Source: Hominimerdicola alba (GTDB lineage Bacteria > Bacillota > Clostridia > Oscillospirales > Ruminococcaceae). Taken from it: a DNA stretch of 64,000 nt. How positions within the stretch are numbered: the stretch's first letter is position 1; the number at the start of each line of letters is the position of its first letter. The stretch is from the NCBI RefSeq assembly GCF_900109655.1, contig NZ_FOAT01000011.1, forward strand, positions 62,001-126,000, in the 5' to 3' direction. A model generated the notes under the pieces. It worked only from the letters and a program-made list of their open reading frames with translations. It ran no database searches and was not told the DNA's origin. A program made the position numbers and the translations under genes. Below, piece after piece: positions 44,629 through 55,176 of this stretch.

Positions 44629-47271
44629 TTATTTCACGGTAACACTGAATGCTCTTGCGTTTATATTGCTCGTATCCCACTTTCCGTCTACCTTGGCACA
44701 GATGACCATTTCGGCAATACTGTCAGGTCTAAGCTTTGGAGATGTGAAGGTGGTCTTGTCGGTATAAGTCTGAATTCTCCACTTGCCGGCAATTTTCACT
44801 GCAATGCCGTATTCTTCCGCACCTTTGGCTTCGTTCCAGGTCAGTCTGAACTGATGGAACTGTTCGTTGTATTCAATATCAGTTACCTTTGGGTACATAT
44901 AAACAGGTGCATTAGGTTTAACGGTTACAGCGCCAGAAAAATTGGTGTACCACTCGCCGTTAAACATTGCAATGACCGCAACGTTGTAATTTGTGTCTGC
45001 TTTTAAACCATACAGCGTGTATGTAGTGTCTATTGTCTTTTCGACAAGAGTCCACTTTCCGTCGACTTTGACAGCAATAGCATACTTCTCTGCGTTTTTG
45101 ACAGATTTCCAGTTGAGCGTTGCCCAATATTTGCCCGGAACGGCTGTAAGATCGGGTACCTTATCGTCAATAATTGTGTAGGGTATTCCATTATCGTAAG
45201 CATACTCCTCAGCGGCAGTGCCTTTATAACAACGGATATTGAAGCCGTAGATCCCTTCTCCATACAAGTAATTGTCATCCATGTAACCAAAGGTCTTATA
45301 GCCGATGAACGTAACAGTCTCGGGGATAGTTACGGTTTTAAGACTTGTACATCCGGTAAAAGCGTAACTGCCGATGATCTTAACACTGTCCGGAATATTG
45401 ATGCTTGAAAGGTTTTTGCAGTCGGAGAAAGCGCCGCCGCCGATGCTTGTTATACCATCACCGATGATGACTTTTTTTACATCTTTATTATTATATTCGG
45501 AACGTACTATAGATCCCGTGCCGCAGAAAGTAAGTGTACCCTCATCATCAAGCGTCCATATCACTTTCTTGCCGCAAGTGCCACTATCTACAACCGTTTT
45601 GTCACTTGTTGCGACCTTGAAAGCCCTGCCGTCGATATTTCTTGTATCCCATTCGTCGTCTATCTTGGCACAGATCACTACTTCAGCAATACTGCCGGGT
45701 TTGAGTTTGGGTGAAGTATATGTGGTCTTGTCGGTACAAGCCTGAACTTTCCACTTGCCCGCGATTTTCAATGCAACGCCATACTCTGTCGAGCCTTCAA
45801 CTGCGTCCCAGGTCAGTCTGAACCGTTGGAACTGCTCATTGTATTCGATACCTGTTACCGTAGGGTAGTTGTCAACAGGCTCATTTGGGGTAACGGTTAT
45901 TGCACCCTTTAAATTGGTGTACCACTCGCCGTTAAGCATCGCAATGACCGCAACGTTGTATTTAACGCCTGCTTTTAGACCTTTCAGCACATATGAAGTG
46001 TCGTATGTTTTTTCTATGGCAGTCCATCTGCCGTTTATTTTGATCCCTACCGCGTACTTTTCCGCGCCTGCGACCTCTTCCCAGTTGAGGGTAACACAGC
46101 CTTTGTCAGGGGTGTATGTAACGACAGGGGTTGCAGATTCGATCAGTTCGTAGGCGATCTTATTGTCTTTCGCGTACTGTTCGCCGTTTGTGCCTTCGTA
46201 GCAGTATATCTTGAAGTTCTTGAGCAAGCGTGTCCCGGAATTGTCAGCATATGGATTATCCCAGTTTTCATAGTAGTAGTAACCGACAGCGTATTTACCA
46301 ATGCTAACATTACTATTTGGGAGAGTCGTTCTTGTCATAGCCTTGCAGTCATAAAACGCATTATCACCAATGCTCTCAACGCTGTTCGGGATAGATACGC
46401 TTTCGAGCTTTTCACAGCTTTCAAAAGCGGATTTTTCTATATGCTTAACTCCGTTACGGATAGTCACGCTTTTAAGTTTACTGCATTCGTAAAAAGCTTC
46501 TTTACCTATACTTTTAACGCTGCCCGGAATAGTCGCGCTTTCAAGATTTCTACAGGATCGAAAAGCGGCTTCGTCTATACTCTTAACAGTGTCCGGGATC
46601 ACCACACTTGTTTTGCCATTAGGGAAAGCCACGAGTTCTGTCATATCCTTATTATACATTACACCGTCTACTGAGGTATAGTAACTGTTGTCGGGATCAA
46701 CGTTTATACTTTTAAGATTGGAGCCATCAATGAATACAGCGAACACATTCTTTCCAAAGCTCGAAACGCTGCGCGGGATATCTATGCTTGTCAGTTTTGA
46801 ACATGATGAAAATGCATAATCTCCGATGCTAGTAACACTGTCGGGAAGGTTTATGCTTGTTATGTGGCAATCTTCAAACGCATAATCTCCGATGCTTGTT
46901 ACACCGTACGGGATATTTATGCTTGCAAGATTCCAGCAAGAGTAAAATGCTTGGTTTCCGATGCTTGTAACACCATTCGGTATAGTTACACTTGTAATAT
47001 CAAAGCACGACTTGAACGCATTGTCCCCGATGGCCGTAACAGGTTTTCCGTCAATAGTATCAGGAATAATGACTTTATTATTCTCGCCGACATATTTTGT
47101 TATCGTAACACCTGTATCGCTGTTTACATACCTGAAATCCCCGAATGCAAGATTTTGAGCCGCACTTGCCGAAATCTCAAAATTCATTTCAACTGCATTT
47201 CCGAGTGCTGTTCCGCCGCCTGATGTAGTGAGCACTGCCGCTGCAAGTCCGCAGATAATTTGTTTTTTCAT
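44629..47271 (-). CDS. Secreted BspA-like LRR / fibronectin-like repeat protein
   Basis: 880 residues. A signal peptide (about 1-38) ends near ASA. First LRR block (about 60-385) has some ten TpLRR repeats such as SVTIPNGVTSIGNQAFYSC. Two fibronectin-III-like modules follow (about 390-560; VAVIAMLNGEWYT, YNEQF-FRLTW), then a second short LRR block (about 570-690) and a second, closely similar pair of FN3-like modules (about 700-880). No sortase motif or anchor is visible. A surface-exposed or secreted binding protein is the likely role. GAGGT RBS. Confidence 0.85.
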   Translation of the reverse strand: MKKQIICGLAAAVLTTSGGGTALGNAVEMNFEISASAAQNLAFGDFRYVNSDTGVTITKYVGENNKVIIPDTIDGKPVTAIGDNAFKSCFDITSVTIPNGVTSIGNQAFYSCWNLASINIPYGVTSIGDYAFEDCHITSINLPDSVTSIGDYAFSSCSKLTSIDIPRSVSSFGKNVFAVFIDGSNLKSINVDPDNSYYTSVDGVMYNKDMTELVAFPNGKTSVVIPDTVKSIDEAAFRSCRNLESATIPGSVKSIGKEAFYECSKLKSVTIRNGVKHIEKSAFESCEKLESVSIPNSVESIGDNAFYDCKAMTRTTLPNSNVSIGKYAVGYYYYENWDNPYADNSGTRLLKNFKIYCYEGTNGEQYAKDNKIAYELIESATPVVTYTPDKGCVTLNWEEVAGAEKYAVGIKINGRWTAIEKTYDTSYVLKGLKAGVKYNVAVIAMLNGEWYTNLKGAITVTPNEPVDNYPTVTGIEYNEQFQRFRLTWDAVEGSTEYGVALKIAGKWKVQACTDKTTYTSPKLKPGSIAEVVICAKIDDEWDTRNIDGRAFKVATSDKTVVDSGTCGKKVIWTLDDEGTLTFCGTGSIVRSEYNNKDVKKVIIGDGITSIGGGAFSDCKNLSSINIPDSVKIIGSYAFTGCTSLKTVTIPETVTFIGYKTFGYMDDNYLYGEGIYGFNIRCYKGTAAEEYAYDNGIPYTIIDDKVPDLTAVPGKYWATLNWKSVKNAEKYAIAVKVDGKWTLVEKTIDTTYTLYGLKADTNYNVAVIAMFNGEWYTNFSGAVTVKPNAPVYMYPKVTDIEYNEQFHQFRLTWNEAKGAEEYGIAVKIAGKWRIQTYTDKTTFTSPKLRPDSIAEMVICAKVDGKWDTSNINARAFSVTVK

Positions 47272-47443
47272 GAGATCGACCTCTTATTTGATAAAAATGA
47301 TATGTGACAAATATCTGACTGTCATAACAATGTATTATATCATGAAAAATCCTAAGAAACAAGGGCAAACCTTAACAAATATATATCGGTACTTTCGTGC
47401 AAATCGGGAAAAATACGGCTAGATCAAAAGTGAAAATGCAATT

Positions 47444-47656
47444 TCAAATACTTTTATTATCTTCATTGAGCCATTGATTCGGATTGTTTGCAGGATTTGT
47501 AAGCGATATTCCTGCAAATATCTGAACAAGCGACGGCATAAATACCATGAATTTCGGGATAAATCCGATACAAGTGACGGCAAATGTTACCGCAAAATAC
47601 AGTGCGGTAAAAACACCTACCGTGATAAGGTCTTGGATCTCAAATTTCTTTTACAT
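47444..47656 (-). pseudogene. Broken MptD-family ECF S-component gene
   Basis: The minus-strand frame reads K-K-FEIQDLITVGVFTALYF, then AVTFAVTCIGFIPKFMVF, closely resembling the start of the intact S component at 60549 (KPKDFITVGIFTALLF). The ATG at 47656 is followed at once by TAA, and the frame stops after about 70 codons where about 195 are expected. So it has lost its start region and two thirds of its length. It follows the ABC exporter pair in the same direction. Confidence 0.72.
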
Positions 47657-47670
47657 AAATATACTACTTT

Positions 47671-49407
47671 TTAATTCTTCCAACCCGTGCTGACTGCTCG
47701 TTTTGTGACCATGTTATGATAGATACCGCCCATATCCATAAGCCGCTTATGATTTCCGGATTCCGCTATCTCGCCGTCTTTGATAACCATGATGTTATCA
47801 GCATGAGCGATAGTATTGAGCCTGTGTGCGATTACAAGCAGCGTTTTACCCTTGCATAGTTCTGAAATCGCTTGCTGGATATAGCTTTCATTGTCAGCAT
47901 CAATGCTTGCAGTTGCTTCATCTAGAATGACAATTGGCGAATCTTTCAGTATACACCTTGCGATAGAAATACGCTGTGCCTGCCCACCCGAAAGGCTTGC
48001 ACCGCCCTCGCCTATGACTGTATCAAATCCGTCGGGCAGTTCCATAATGAAATCGTAGCATCGAGCCTTTTTTGCAGCTTCGATGACTTCTTCACGGTTT
48101 GCATCCGGTCTGCCGAGAGCGATATTGTTGTACACCGTATCCTGAAACAGATATACTCTCTGGAAGACCATGCTGATATTATCCATGAGAATAGAAAGCG
48201 GTATTTTTCGGATATCCGTACCACGCAGAAGTATCTCGCCGCTTTTTACGTCCCAGAAACGTGTCAGCAAACTTGCGATAGTAGATTTGCCGCCGCCTGA
48301 CGGTCCGACCAAAGCAGTCATTGTGCCTTTACCGGATTTGAATGACACATCTTTCAGCACGTCCTTTTCGCCGTAGGCAAATGTGACATTGCGGTACTCT
48401 ATCTCTGGGGCATTGCTGTCTGTAAGCAGCTGAGTACCGTTATCTTCAAGTTCCTTTTCAGCAAAGAGGGATTCTATCCTGTCCATACAAGCACTCATCA
48501 CCGTCAGCCTTGCCTCCTGATCGTAGAATGACTTTATCGGCACAAAAAGGTCAAACAGACACAGCATAATTCCGAGAAAGAAATTCAGTTCCATAAGTCC
48601 CTTTGTATAGAGAAATGCCGAAAGCGCAAGCATAACGACCGTGCCGATACCGTAGATAAGGAACACGCCACTCTTATACGGGTGGTGAGAAAACTCAAAA
48701 TCAAGGTTCACACGGCAGTTGGTTTCAAAGCTGTCGGTCAGCTCCTTTGACTTTTCACCGAGCAGATTGTAGGTCTTGATAATGCCGATGCCCTCGGTGA
48801 AATCAAGCACCGCCTGCGTCTGTATCTCAGCGGCTTCCTGCTTTTCATCGGAATGAACGAGGTCGCTTTTCATCATGTGCCTGCCGAGTATGACCATACA
48901 TCCTGTTATCAAGAGCGAAGCAATACCGAGCCGCCAATCGAACACGAACATGAACACGCTCATGATCGCCTGCGAGAACAGATAGCTCATCATGTCCGCA
49001 AGCACCATCATGCAGTTTTCTTCGATGAACACCATGTCTGTTGACAGCACAGAGCTTATCTTGCCGATGTTGCCCTCGGTGAAATAGCCCATCGGCAGGC
49101 GGCGCAGATGCTCGCCAAGCTTCATTCGCATATCGGCGAATATCAGGTAGCCTGCGCCGCTTTGCAGCCTGTCGGCGAGGTACTGGGACACTGCCTGCAC
49201 GATGATACTTGCCACAAGTGCTATTGCTCCGTAAAGAGCGGTTTTCTTCGTAAGCGTACCGTCAATGTAAGTTGTAACGATGAAATATGTGAGAATTATC
49301 GGTACTTTCATGAGCAGACCTTTCAGAAATGAAAAGCCCATAGCACCGTATATCCTGCCCTTGTATTTCCCCGAAACGCCGAGGATACGTCTTATCATTC
49401 CTATCAT
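47671..49407 (-). CDS. ABC exporter, fused membrane-ATPase half (second subunit)
   Basis: 578 residues. A six-helix exporter domain (about 1-310) is followed by an ATPase with GPSGGGKST, signature LSGGQAQRISIARC and Walker B IVILDEATASID. It overlaps the partner gene upstream by 4 bp, so the two probably form a heterodimeric type IV exporter for drugs, peptides or siderophore-like molecules. The pair follows a TetR gene in one operon. Confidence 0.92.
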   Translation of the reverse strand: MIGMIRRILGVSGKYKGRIYGAMGFSFLKGLLMKVPIILTYFIVTTYIDGTLTKKTALYGAIALVASIIVQAVSQYLADRLQSGAGYLIFADMRMKLGEHLRRLPMGYFTEGNIGKISSVLSTDMVFIEENCMMVLADMMSYLFSQAIMSVFMFVFDWRLGIASLLITGCMVILGRHMMKSDLVHSDEKQEAAEIQTQAVLDFTEGIGIIKTYNLLGEKSKELTDSFETNCRVNLDFEFSHHPYKSGVFLIYGIGTVVMLALSAFLYTKGLMELNFFLGIMLCLFDLFVPIKSFYDQEARLTVMSACMDRIESLFAEKELEDNGTQLLTDSNAPEIEYRNVTFAYGEKDVLKDVSFKSGKGTMTALVGPSGGGKSTIASLLTRFWDVKSGEILLRGTDIRKIPLSILMDNISMVFQRVYLFQDTVYNNIALGRPDANREEVIEAAKKARCYDFIMELPDGFDTVIGEGGASLSGGQAQRISIARCILKDSPIVILDEATASIDADNESYIQQAISELCKGKTLLVIAHRLNTIAHADNIMVIKDGEIAESGNHKRLMDMGGIYHNMVTKRAVSTGWKN

Positions 49408-51155
49408 GCCCTCACCTCATTTCCGATAGTCCAGTTGGCTCTTGCTTCGCTGCTGTTCCATAATTTCTGGTATTCCGCACAGCTTTGCAGGTGCTTTTCA
49501 TGTGTGTCTGCGGCAATGATATTTCCGTCCTTCATAACACAAATTTTGTCGGCGTTCACTATCGTCTGCAAGCGATGTGCAATGACAAGGACGGTCTTTC
49601 CCTTGATTATCTCGGCAATGGCGGCATTCATTTTCTCCTCGTTTTCGGGATCAATAAAGGCTGTTGCCTCGTCAAGCACGATGACAGGTGCATTTTTCAA
49701 TATCGCCCTTGCAAGAGAAATTCTCTGTCGCTCACCGCCCGAAAGCATTTTACCTCCGTCGCCTGCCATTGTGTCAATGCCTTTCGGCAGACGTTTCAGG
49801 AACTCACCGCATTGTGCTTTTTCTGCCGCTGCCAGTACTTCCTCACGGGACGCATCGGGCTTTCCGATGAGGATATTCTCATACAGCGTGGTGTTGAACA
49901 GAAACTGCTCCTGCGATACATAGGAGATGTTGTCGTTCAGCGCTTCAATGCTCATATCGGTGATGTCCTGACCGCCGAGGGTGATATGTCCGCCGTTCAG
50001 ATCATAGTAATGGACAAGCAGCTTTGCAAGAGTTGATTTGCCGCTGCCCGATTCGCCGACCAGCGCCGTAAGCGTCCCTTCTCCGAGTTCGAGTGAAACG
50101 CCGTGCAGGACTTCCTGTTCTTGATAAGCAAAACGGACATCATCGAATCTGACGATATGTGAATTACCGATAAATTGATTATCTTTACTTTTTAAAGGCT
50201 CATGATCCATAGCCTTTTCGATCTCGTCTATCTTATAGCCGAGTTGTGGGAATTTGCCTGCAAAGCTCAGCGCTTTCAGCAGTGGTACACCGATCGACAG
50301 CGACAGGCAGAACACCAGTATCAGATCAGCCAGTGTAGATGTACCATTGATAACAAACAGTGTTCCGACAGGGAGCATGAAAAGAGCCGTACATGGAAGT
50401 ATCGCACTATAAAGTGCCATCCAGCCCCAGCAAGCTTTATACCACGCAAGCGTGAAATCACGGTAGCTTTTGATATCGCTTTCATATCGCTGATAGGATT
50501 CGCCGTCACGACCGAAGACCTTAACAACTTCCATACCGTTTACATACTCGATTATCGTTGCATTCATCTTTGCTGATGCGGCGTAGTAGGCGTTCATTCG
50601 TTTCATACCCGTGCGGAACATCATGCCCATTGCAAACAGTCCGAGCGGCAGAGAGCAGAGCGACAGCAGTGCCAGCTTCCAGTCTGCAAAGAACATACAT
50701 ATAATTGCTATCAGTGCCATTGCAAGGTTGGATATACCTTCGGGAATTGCGTGAGCCAGTAACAGCTCTACCTGATCTATATCATCGGTGAACAGCTTTT
50801 TTATCCTGCCGTTGCCCATATCCTGTATTGTGCCGAGCGGCTGACGCTCCAGCTTTTTCTGCAATGATATACGGATATTTTTCAATGTGTTGTATGCGGA
50901 TATGTGGGAGTATTTCAGTCCAAGTACATATAAGTTAGAATAAACTAACTCGCACACAAAAATAATGGCTATATGTACTGCATAATAGCCGGCTGAAAGA
51001 TTTTCACCGTCGATAAGCGGTTTTATGATGCGGTACAGCATAAAAAACGGCACAGCTGAAGCGATCAGTCCCGCAAACATGACCGCCAATGCCGTATATG
51101 TATATCTGATATAGCCTCCCATATATGGCTTTATCTTGTTAAACATTGTTTTCAT
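49404..51155 (-). CDS. ABC exporter, fused membrane-ATPase half (first subunit)
   Basis: 583 residues. Six-helix domain (about 15-310) and an ATPase with GESGSGKST, LSGGERQRISLARAIL and IVLDEATAFIDPENE. Both subunits keep the catalytic Glu after Walker B. It overlaps tetR by 17 bp and the second subunit by 4 bp. Substrate unknown; expression is presumably released when the TetR protein binds a ligand. Confidence 0.92.
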   Translation of the reverse strand: MKTMFNKIKPYMGGYIRYTYTALAVMFAGLIASAVPFFMLYRIIKPLIDGENLSAGYYAVHIAIIFVCELVYSNLYVLGLKYSHISAYNTLKNIRISLQKKLERQPLGTIQDMGNGRIKKLFTDDIDQVELLLAHAIPEGISNLAMALIAIICMFFADWKLALLSLCSLPLGLFAMGMMFRTGMKRMNAYYAASAKMNATIIEYVNGMEVVKVFGRDGESYQRYESDIKSYRDFTLAWYKACWGWMALYSAILPCTALFMLPVGTLFVINGTSTLADLILVFCLSLSIGVPLLKALSFAGKFPQLGYKIDEIEKAMDHEPLKSKDNQFIGNSHIVRFDDVRFAYQEQEVLHGVSLELGEGTLTALVGESGSGKSTLAKLLVHYYDLNGGHITLGGQDITDMSIEALNDNISYVSQEQFLFNTTLYENILIGKPDASREEVLAAAEKAQCGEFLKRLPKGIDTMAGDGGKMLSGGERQRISLARAILKNAPVIVLDEATAFIDPENEEKMNAAIAEIIKGKTVLVIAHRLQTIVNADKICVMKDGNIIAADTHEKHLQSCAEYQKLWNSSEARANWTIGNEVRA

Positions 51156-51774
51156 CGCCTTTCTTTAGCATTATTACATCCTGCCAGTTGAAAAACCGAC
51201 AGACGATACGGCAATGCTCCTCGATCTGCTCCCATGACATATCATGAATGATAGGCTCACAGACACAAGTCCAGAAAGACGATATCAGAACATGAAATTC
51301 TTCTCTGGTGACTTCTGCATGAGCAAGTCCTCTTTTATATGCTTCATAATAAAACTGCTCATATGCATAGCTCATTTTCGTGACATATTCGTGGTTGAAA
51401 TTCTCGTAACGTGTGCCTGCTGCCTTGTCTATCAGTAAAGAAACTGTTTCACGGTTTTTATAAAGCAGTTTGAAAAGCGGCATCATTGATTCATACGACA
51501 TCTCACATGAATTGTATATTTCATCGTCCGAAAAAGCAGAAAAATCAGTATTTGAACGGCTTTCAACGAAGTTATTCAGTTCATTGACGATGTTTTCAAC
51601 AACTGCATTGAACAGATCTTCCTTGCCTTTGTAGCGCTTGTAAACTGCACCTGTTGTGATATCGGCATTCTCGCAGATAGTTTTCAATTCTGCTTTGAGA
51701 TAGCCATGTTTCATGAATTCTGCCTGTGCACTGGCAAGAAGTCGTGGGTCGATTCTTTTATCAGGTATTGCCAT
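51139..51774 (-). CDS. TetR-family regulator
   Basis: 211 residues. The N-terminal helix-turn-helix lies at about 30-55 (ICENADITTGAVYKRYKGKEDLF); the C-terminal ligand domain is helical. First gene of the TetR-ABC-ABC operon, with a perfect palindrome over its transcription start (51796-51811), so it probably represses its own operon. Confidence 0.9.
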   Translation of the reverse strand: MAIPDKRIDPRLLASAQAEFMKHGYLKAELKTICENADITTGAVYKRYKGKEDLFNAVVENIVNELNNFVESRSNTDFSAFSDDEIYNSCEMSYESMMPLFKLLYKNRETVSLLIDKAAGTRYENFNHEYVTKMSYAYEQFYYEAYKRGLAHAEVTREEFHVLISSFWTCVCEPIIHDMSWEQIEEHCRIVCRFFNWQDVIMLKKGDENNV

Positions 51775-51795
51775 TTTGGTTCTCCTATGAAAATT

Positions 51796-51847
51796 GGATT
51801 ATCGATAATCCGATTATCATTGTAGCATATGTTAACTGCAATGTCAA
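51796..51847 (-). promoter_or_regulatory. tetR promoter and palindromic operator
   Basis: Minus strand TTGACA (51842-51847), 17 bp, TACAAT (51819-51824). The 16-bp perfect palindrome GGATTATCGATAATCC (51796-51811) lies over and just past the start site. Confidence 0.85.
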
Positions 51848-51876
51848 GAAGCTATTCTGATGATTTGTATAAACGA

Positions 51877-51929
51877 ACAAAAAAACGACGATGCGTTGAT
51901 TTGATTTTGAACGCATCGCCGTTTTTTTT
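51877..51929. terminator. Strong hairpin terminator
   Basis: AACGACGATGCGTT (51884-51897) pairs with AACGCATCGCCGTT (51910-51923), with T8 after it and A-rich sequence before, so it can work both ways. The remaining 51930-52113 shows no gene. Confidence 0.8.
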
Positions 51930-52113
51930 CTAAGTCATATCAGGGCTATCACTTTAGCACAACACTTCATATGCCGGTAAAATAAATATTTGAGATGTAT
52001 TCTTTCCTTACCTACGGCGTTGGGAAGAATACTGCAAACTATCGATATCGACTGTTTATTGCACTATTTGATTCTTCATAAGGTGTTTGTATGGTTTCCC
52101 TGAAAAAATAAGC

Positions 52114-52725
52114 TCAAGGTCTCCATATCAGATCATAGATTTTTGCACCGGCAACGTATCGTGTTTTCTCAAGCTTCATACCAAGGTGTTTGTATCTCTC
52201 GCACTTACCCTTTGCATCTGTGTCAAGAATGCATGGGCAGTTCTTTTTTTCAGCTATTTTAAAAGCATAAGTCAGCAGCTTTCGCATATAGCCCTGTCCC
52301 TGATGTTCTTTAGTTACGATCAGCATTTCAACTTTAATATACTTCTGCTTTTTTTTCTTTAGATGCTGTTCCAGCGTTTCATCACCGCAGTTAGCTGCCT
52401 TTAAAAACGCAAACAGCTTTTTCCAGCCGCCAATAGCTGTTTTCATACCTCTCATCATGCGTATGATGCTAAAGAAACCGGGATGATTACCCTCGGTATC
52501 GGTGATAAGAATATATCCTTCGTCTCCGTCAGTACTGTAAAAAGTACCGCTTTCAATTCCTGCAACTACAAGTGTTTTCATATAGTCAGACATTGCCTGC
52601 TTGTTAGGGAAAAATGGCTTTAGTCCGCCCTCTCCCTCCTCATATGGATAGTCCCAGAATGATTCGCCGATCATAGCCGATATTTCGTTCAGTCTGCTTT
52701 CGGTAAGGGCTTTGATTTTTTTCAT
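52114..52725 (-). CDS. GNAT-family acetyltransferase
   Basis: 203 residues. The acetyl-CoA loop is in TKEHQGQGYMRKLL (about 135-150), preceded by VEMLIV. Substrate unknown. It lies 39 bp downstream of the HMA-domain gene with AAGGAG, so both probably come from the TTAG-box promoter at 53123. Confidence 0.85.
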   Translation of the reverse strand: MKKIKALTESRLNEISAMIGESFWDYPYEEGEGGLKPFFPNKQAMSDYMKTLVVAGIESGTFYSTDGDEGYILITDTEGNHPGFFSIIRMMRGMKTAIGGWKKLFAFLKAANCGDETLEQHLKKKKQKYIKVEMLIVTKEHQGQGYMRKLLTYAFKIAEKKNCPCILDTDAKGKCERYKHLGMKLEKTRYVAGAKIYDLIWRP

Positions 52726-52764
52726 ATCATTATTCTCCTTTTATATAAAATTGCGTCAAATTAC

Positions 52765-53013
52765 TTACCTACGGAACAAACCTTTTTTCTCGTATGTCCC
52801 ACACACAAAGCCTGTCACCTTGTAACCGCTGTCAGCAAGTGTAGCATCGATCTCCTCACGGGTGAGGGAACTATTGCTGATGATAACAGTTTCACCTTTC
52901 TTGTGTGAAGATGTTACCTTTTTGATCTCAATTTTGCGGCGTATAGCATCGTTGATGTGTGACTCGCACATACTGCACATCATACCGTCTATTTTAACTG
53001 TTGTTCTATACAT
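52765..53013 (-). CDS. Small HMA-domain (metal-binding) protein
   Basis: 82 residues. Heavy-metal-associated fold with MMCSMCESHIN (CxxC at about 12-15), as in copper chaperones such as CopZ, though the Met-rich loop is a variant and there is an extra basic C-terminal tail (KKGLFRR). First gene of a two-gene operon with two metal-type boxes upstream. The metal is not determined. Confidence 0.85.
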   Translation of the reverse strand: MYRTTVKIDGMMCSMCESHINDAIRRKIEIKKVTSSHKKGETVIISNSSLTREEIDATLADSGYKVTGFVCGTYEKKGLFRR

Positions 53014-53049
53014 TGTTTATCTGACCTTTCATTCATAGAAATGATCGAA

Positions 53050-53063
53050 TTAGCTAAAGCTAA
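53050..53063. promoter_or_regulatory. TTAG-N6-CTAA box 1
   Basis: TTAGCTAAAGCTAA in the leader of the HMA gene, 37 bp before its ATG. Confidence 0.7.
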
Positions 53064-53104
53064 CTCTGCTTCGGAAGAAAAGCAGCATGATGCCGCTTAA
53101 ATAA

Positions 53105-53151
53105 TTAGTTACAACTAACCACAGTATAACACATCCTTCGGTCAATGTCAA
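53105..53151 (-). promoter_or_regulatory. HMA-GNAT promoter with TTAG box 2
   Basis: Minus strand TTGACA (53146-53151), 17 bp, TATACT (53123-53128). The box TTAGTTACAACTAA (53105-53118) sits at the transcription start. Confidence 0.85.
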
Positions 53152-53235
53152 GGGGCATACGAAATATCGTATCTTAGTACATTTTTTCGGGATTTTAACG
53201 TTTTATAATCGGTACTAATGACGCGGTTTGAGCTA

Positions 53236-53286
53236 TTGACAGGGAAGGGGAGCTGTGATATAATTATTTTGGTTAGCGAACACTAA
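53236..53286 (+). promoter_or_regulatory. Enolase promoter with TTAG box 3
   Basis: TTGACA (53236-53241), 17 bp, TATAAT (53259-53264). The box TTAGCGAACACTAA (53273-53286) covers the start site. Confidence 0.85.
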
Positions 53287-53294
53287 CTGCAAAT

Positions 53295-53370
53295 AGATCA
53301 TTGCAGACCCCTTTCGGAAGCCTTGTGCGATAGGGCATTTGAATACTTCGGGTCTGCGCGTCAATAATGT
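53295..53370 (+). other. Structured 5' leader of enolase
   Basis: GCAGACCC (near 53303) and GGGTCTGC (near 53351) form an 8-bp closing stem around a 40-nt internal region with smaller pairings. No T-run follows. It does not match a riboswitch class I can recognise. Confidence 0.45.
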
Positions 53371-53399
53371 GAGTGATCACGTTAAATAAATGCCAATAG

Positions 53400-54719
<1,320 letters not shown>

Positions 54720-54741
54720 CCATATCACTTCCTTATAAATA

Positions 54742-54778
54742 AAGTGACAGCAGTTGATCTACGGTTGCTGTCACTTTT
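54742..54778 (+). terminator. Enolase terminator
   Basis: AAGTGACAGCA and TGCTGTCACTT, 11-bp stem, followed by TTCC. Confidence 0.85.
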
Positions 54779-54783
54779 CCTTT

Positions 54784-54945
54784 CTATATTATTCCACGTT
54801 TTTTCAGTGCAAGCACCTTCGAGAAGAACACAGTTATTCTCGTGGGGATAAGATACAGTGAAGCTATTTCTTTGTTATCGCAGCAGAGTATCTTCGTTAT
54901 TGAGAGATTTCGAGTGTTTTGTAATTCAACAAAAATTGGGAAGTA
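54784..54945 (-). pseudogene. Possible gene remnant (53 open codons, no start)
   Basis: The minus-strand frame is open for 53 codons, with protein-like content (TKILCCDNKEIASLYLIP, RITVFFSKVLALKKRG) ending in TAG at 54784-54786. It has no ATG, GTG or TTG with an RBS. I do not recognise the family. It could be a decayed C-terminus or chance. Confidence 0.3.
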
Positions 54946-54994
54946 CTACAAAGCTGCTATAAAAACAAGATCGTTGTGTGTATTATAAGTATAT

Positions 54995-55047
54995 TTGACA
55001 TTTGGGGAGGAGTATGCTATAATTGTTCTGCGGTTAGTTTTTGCTAA
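54995..55047 (+). promoter_or_regulatory. ZIP transporter promoter with TTAG box 4
   Basis: TTGACA (54995-55000), 17 bp, TATAAT (55018-55023) with extended -10 TG. The box TTAGTTTTTGCTAA (55034-55047) covers the start. The leader to the ATG is about 145 nt, with no recognised riboswitch. Confidence 0.85.
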
Positions 55048-55176
55048 TCGACTCGAAAGATTGATCTCTTCGGCTGAGATGAATATCACCTGTAAGGCGT
55101 TCATGACTTATGATCAGGCATACTGCTAGGGTATTGACAGGTGCGATTTTTACATAAGAAAGGTTTAAGTAATACT

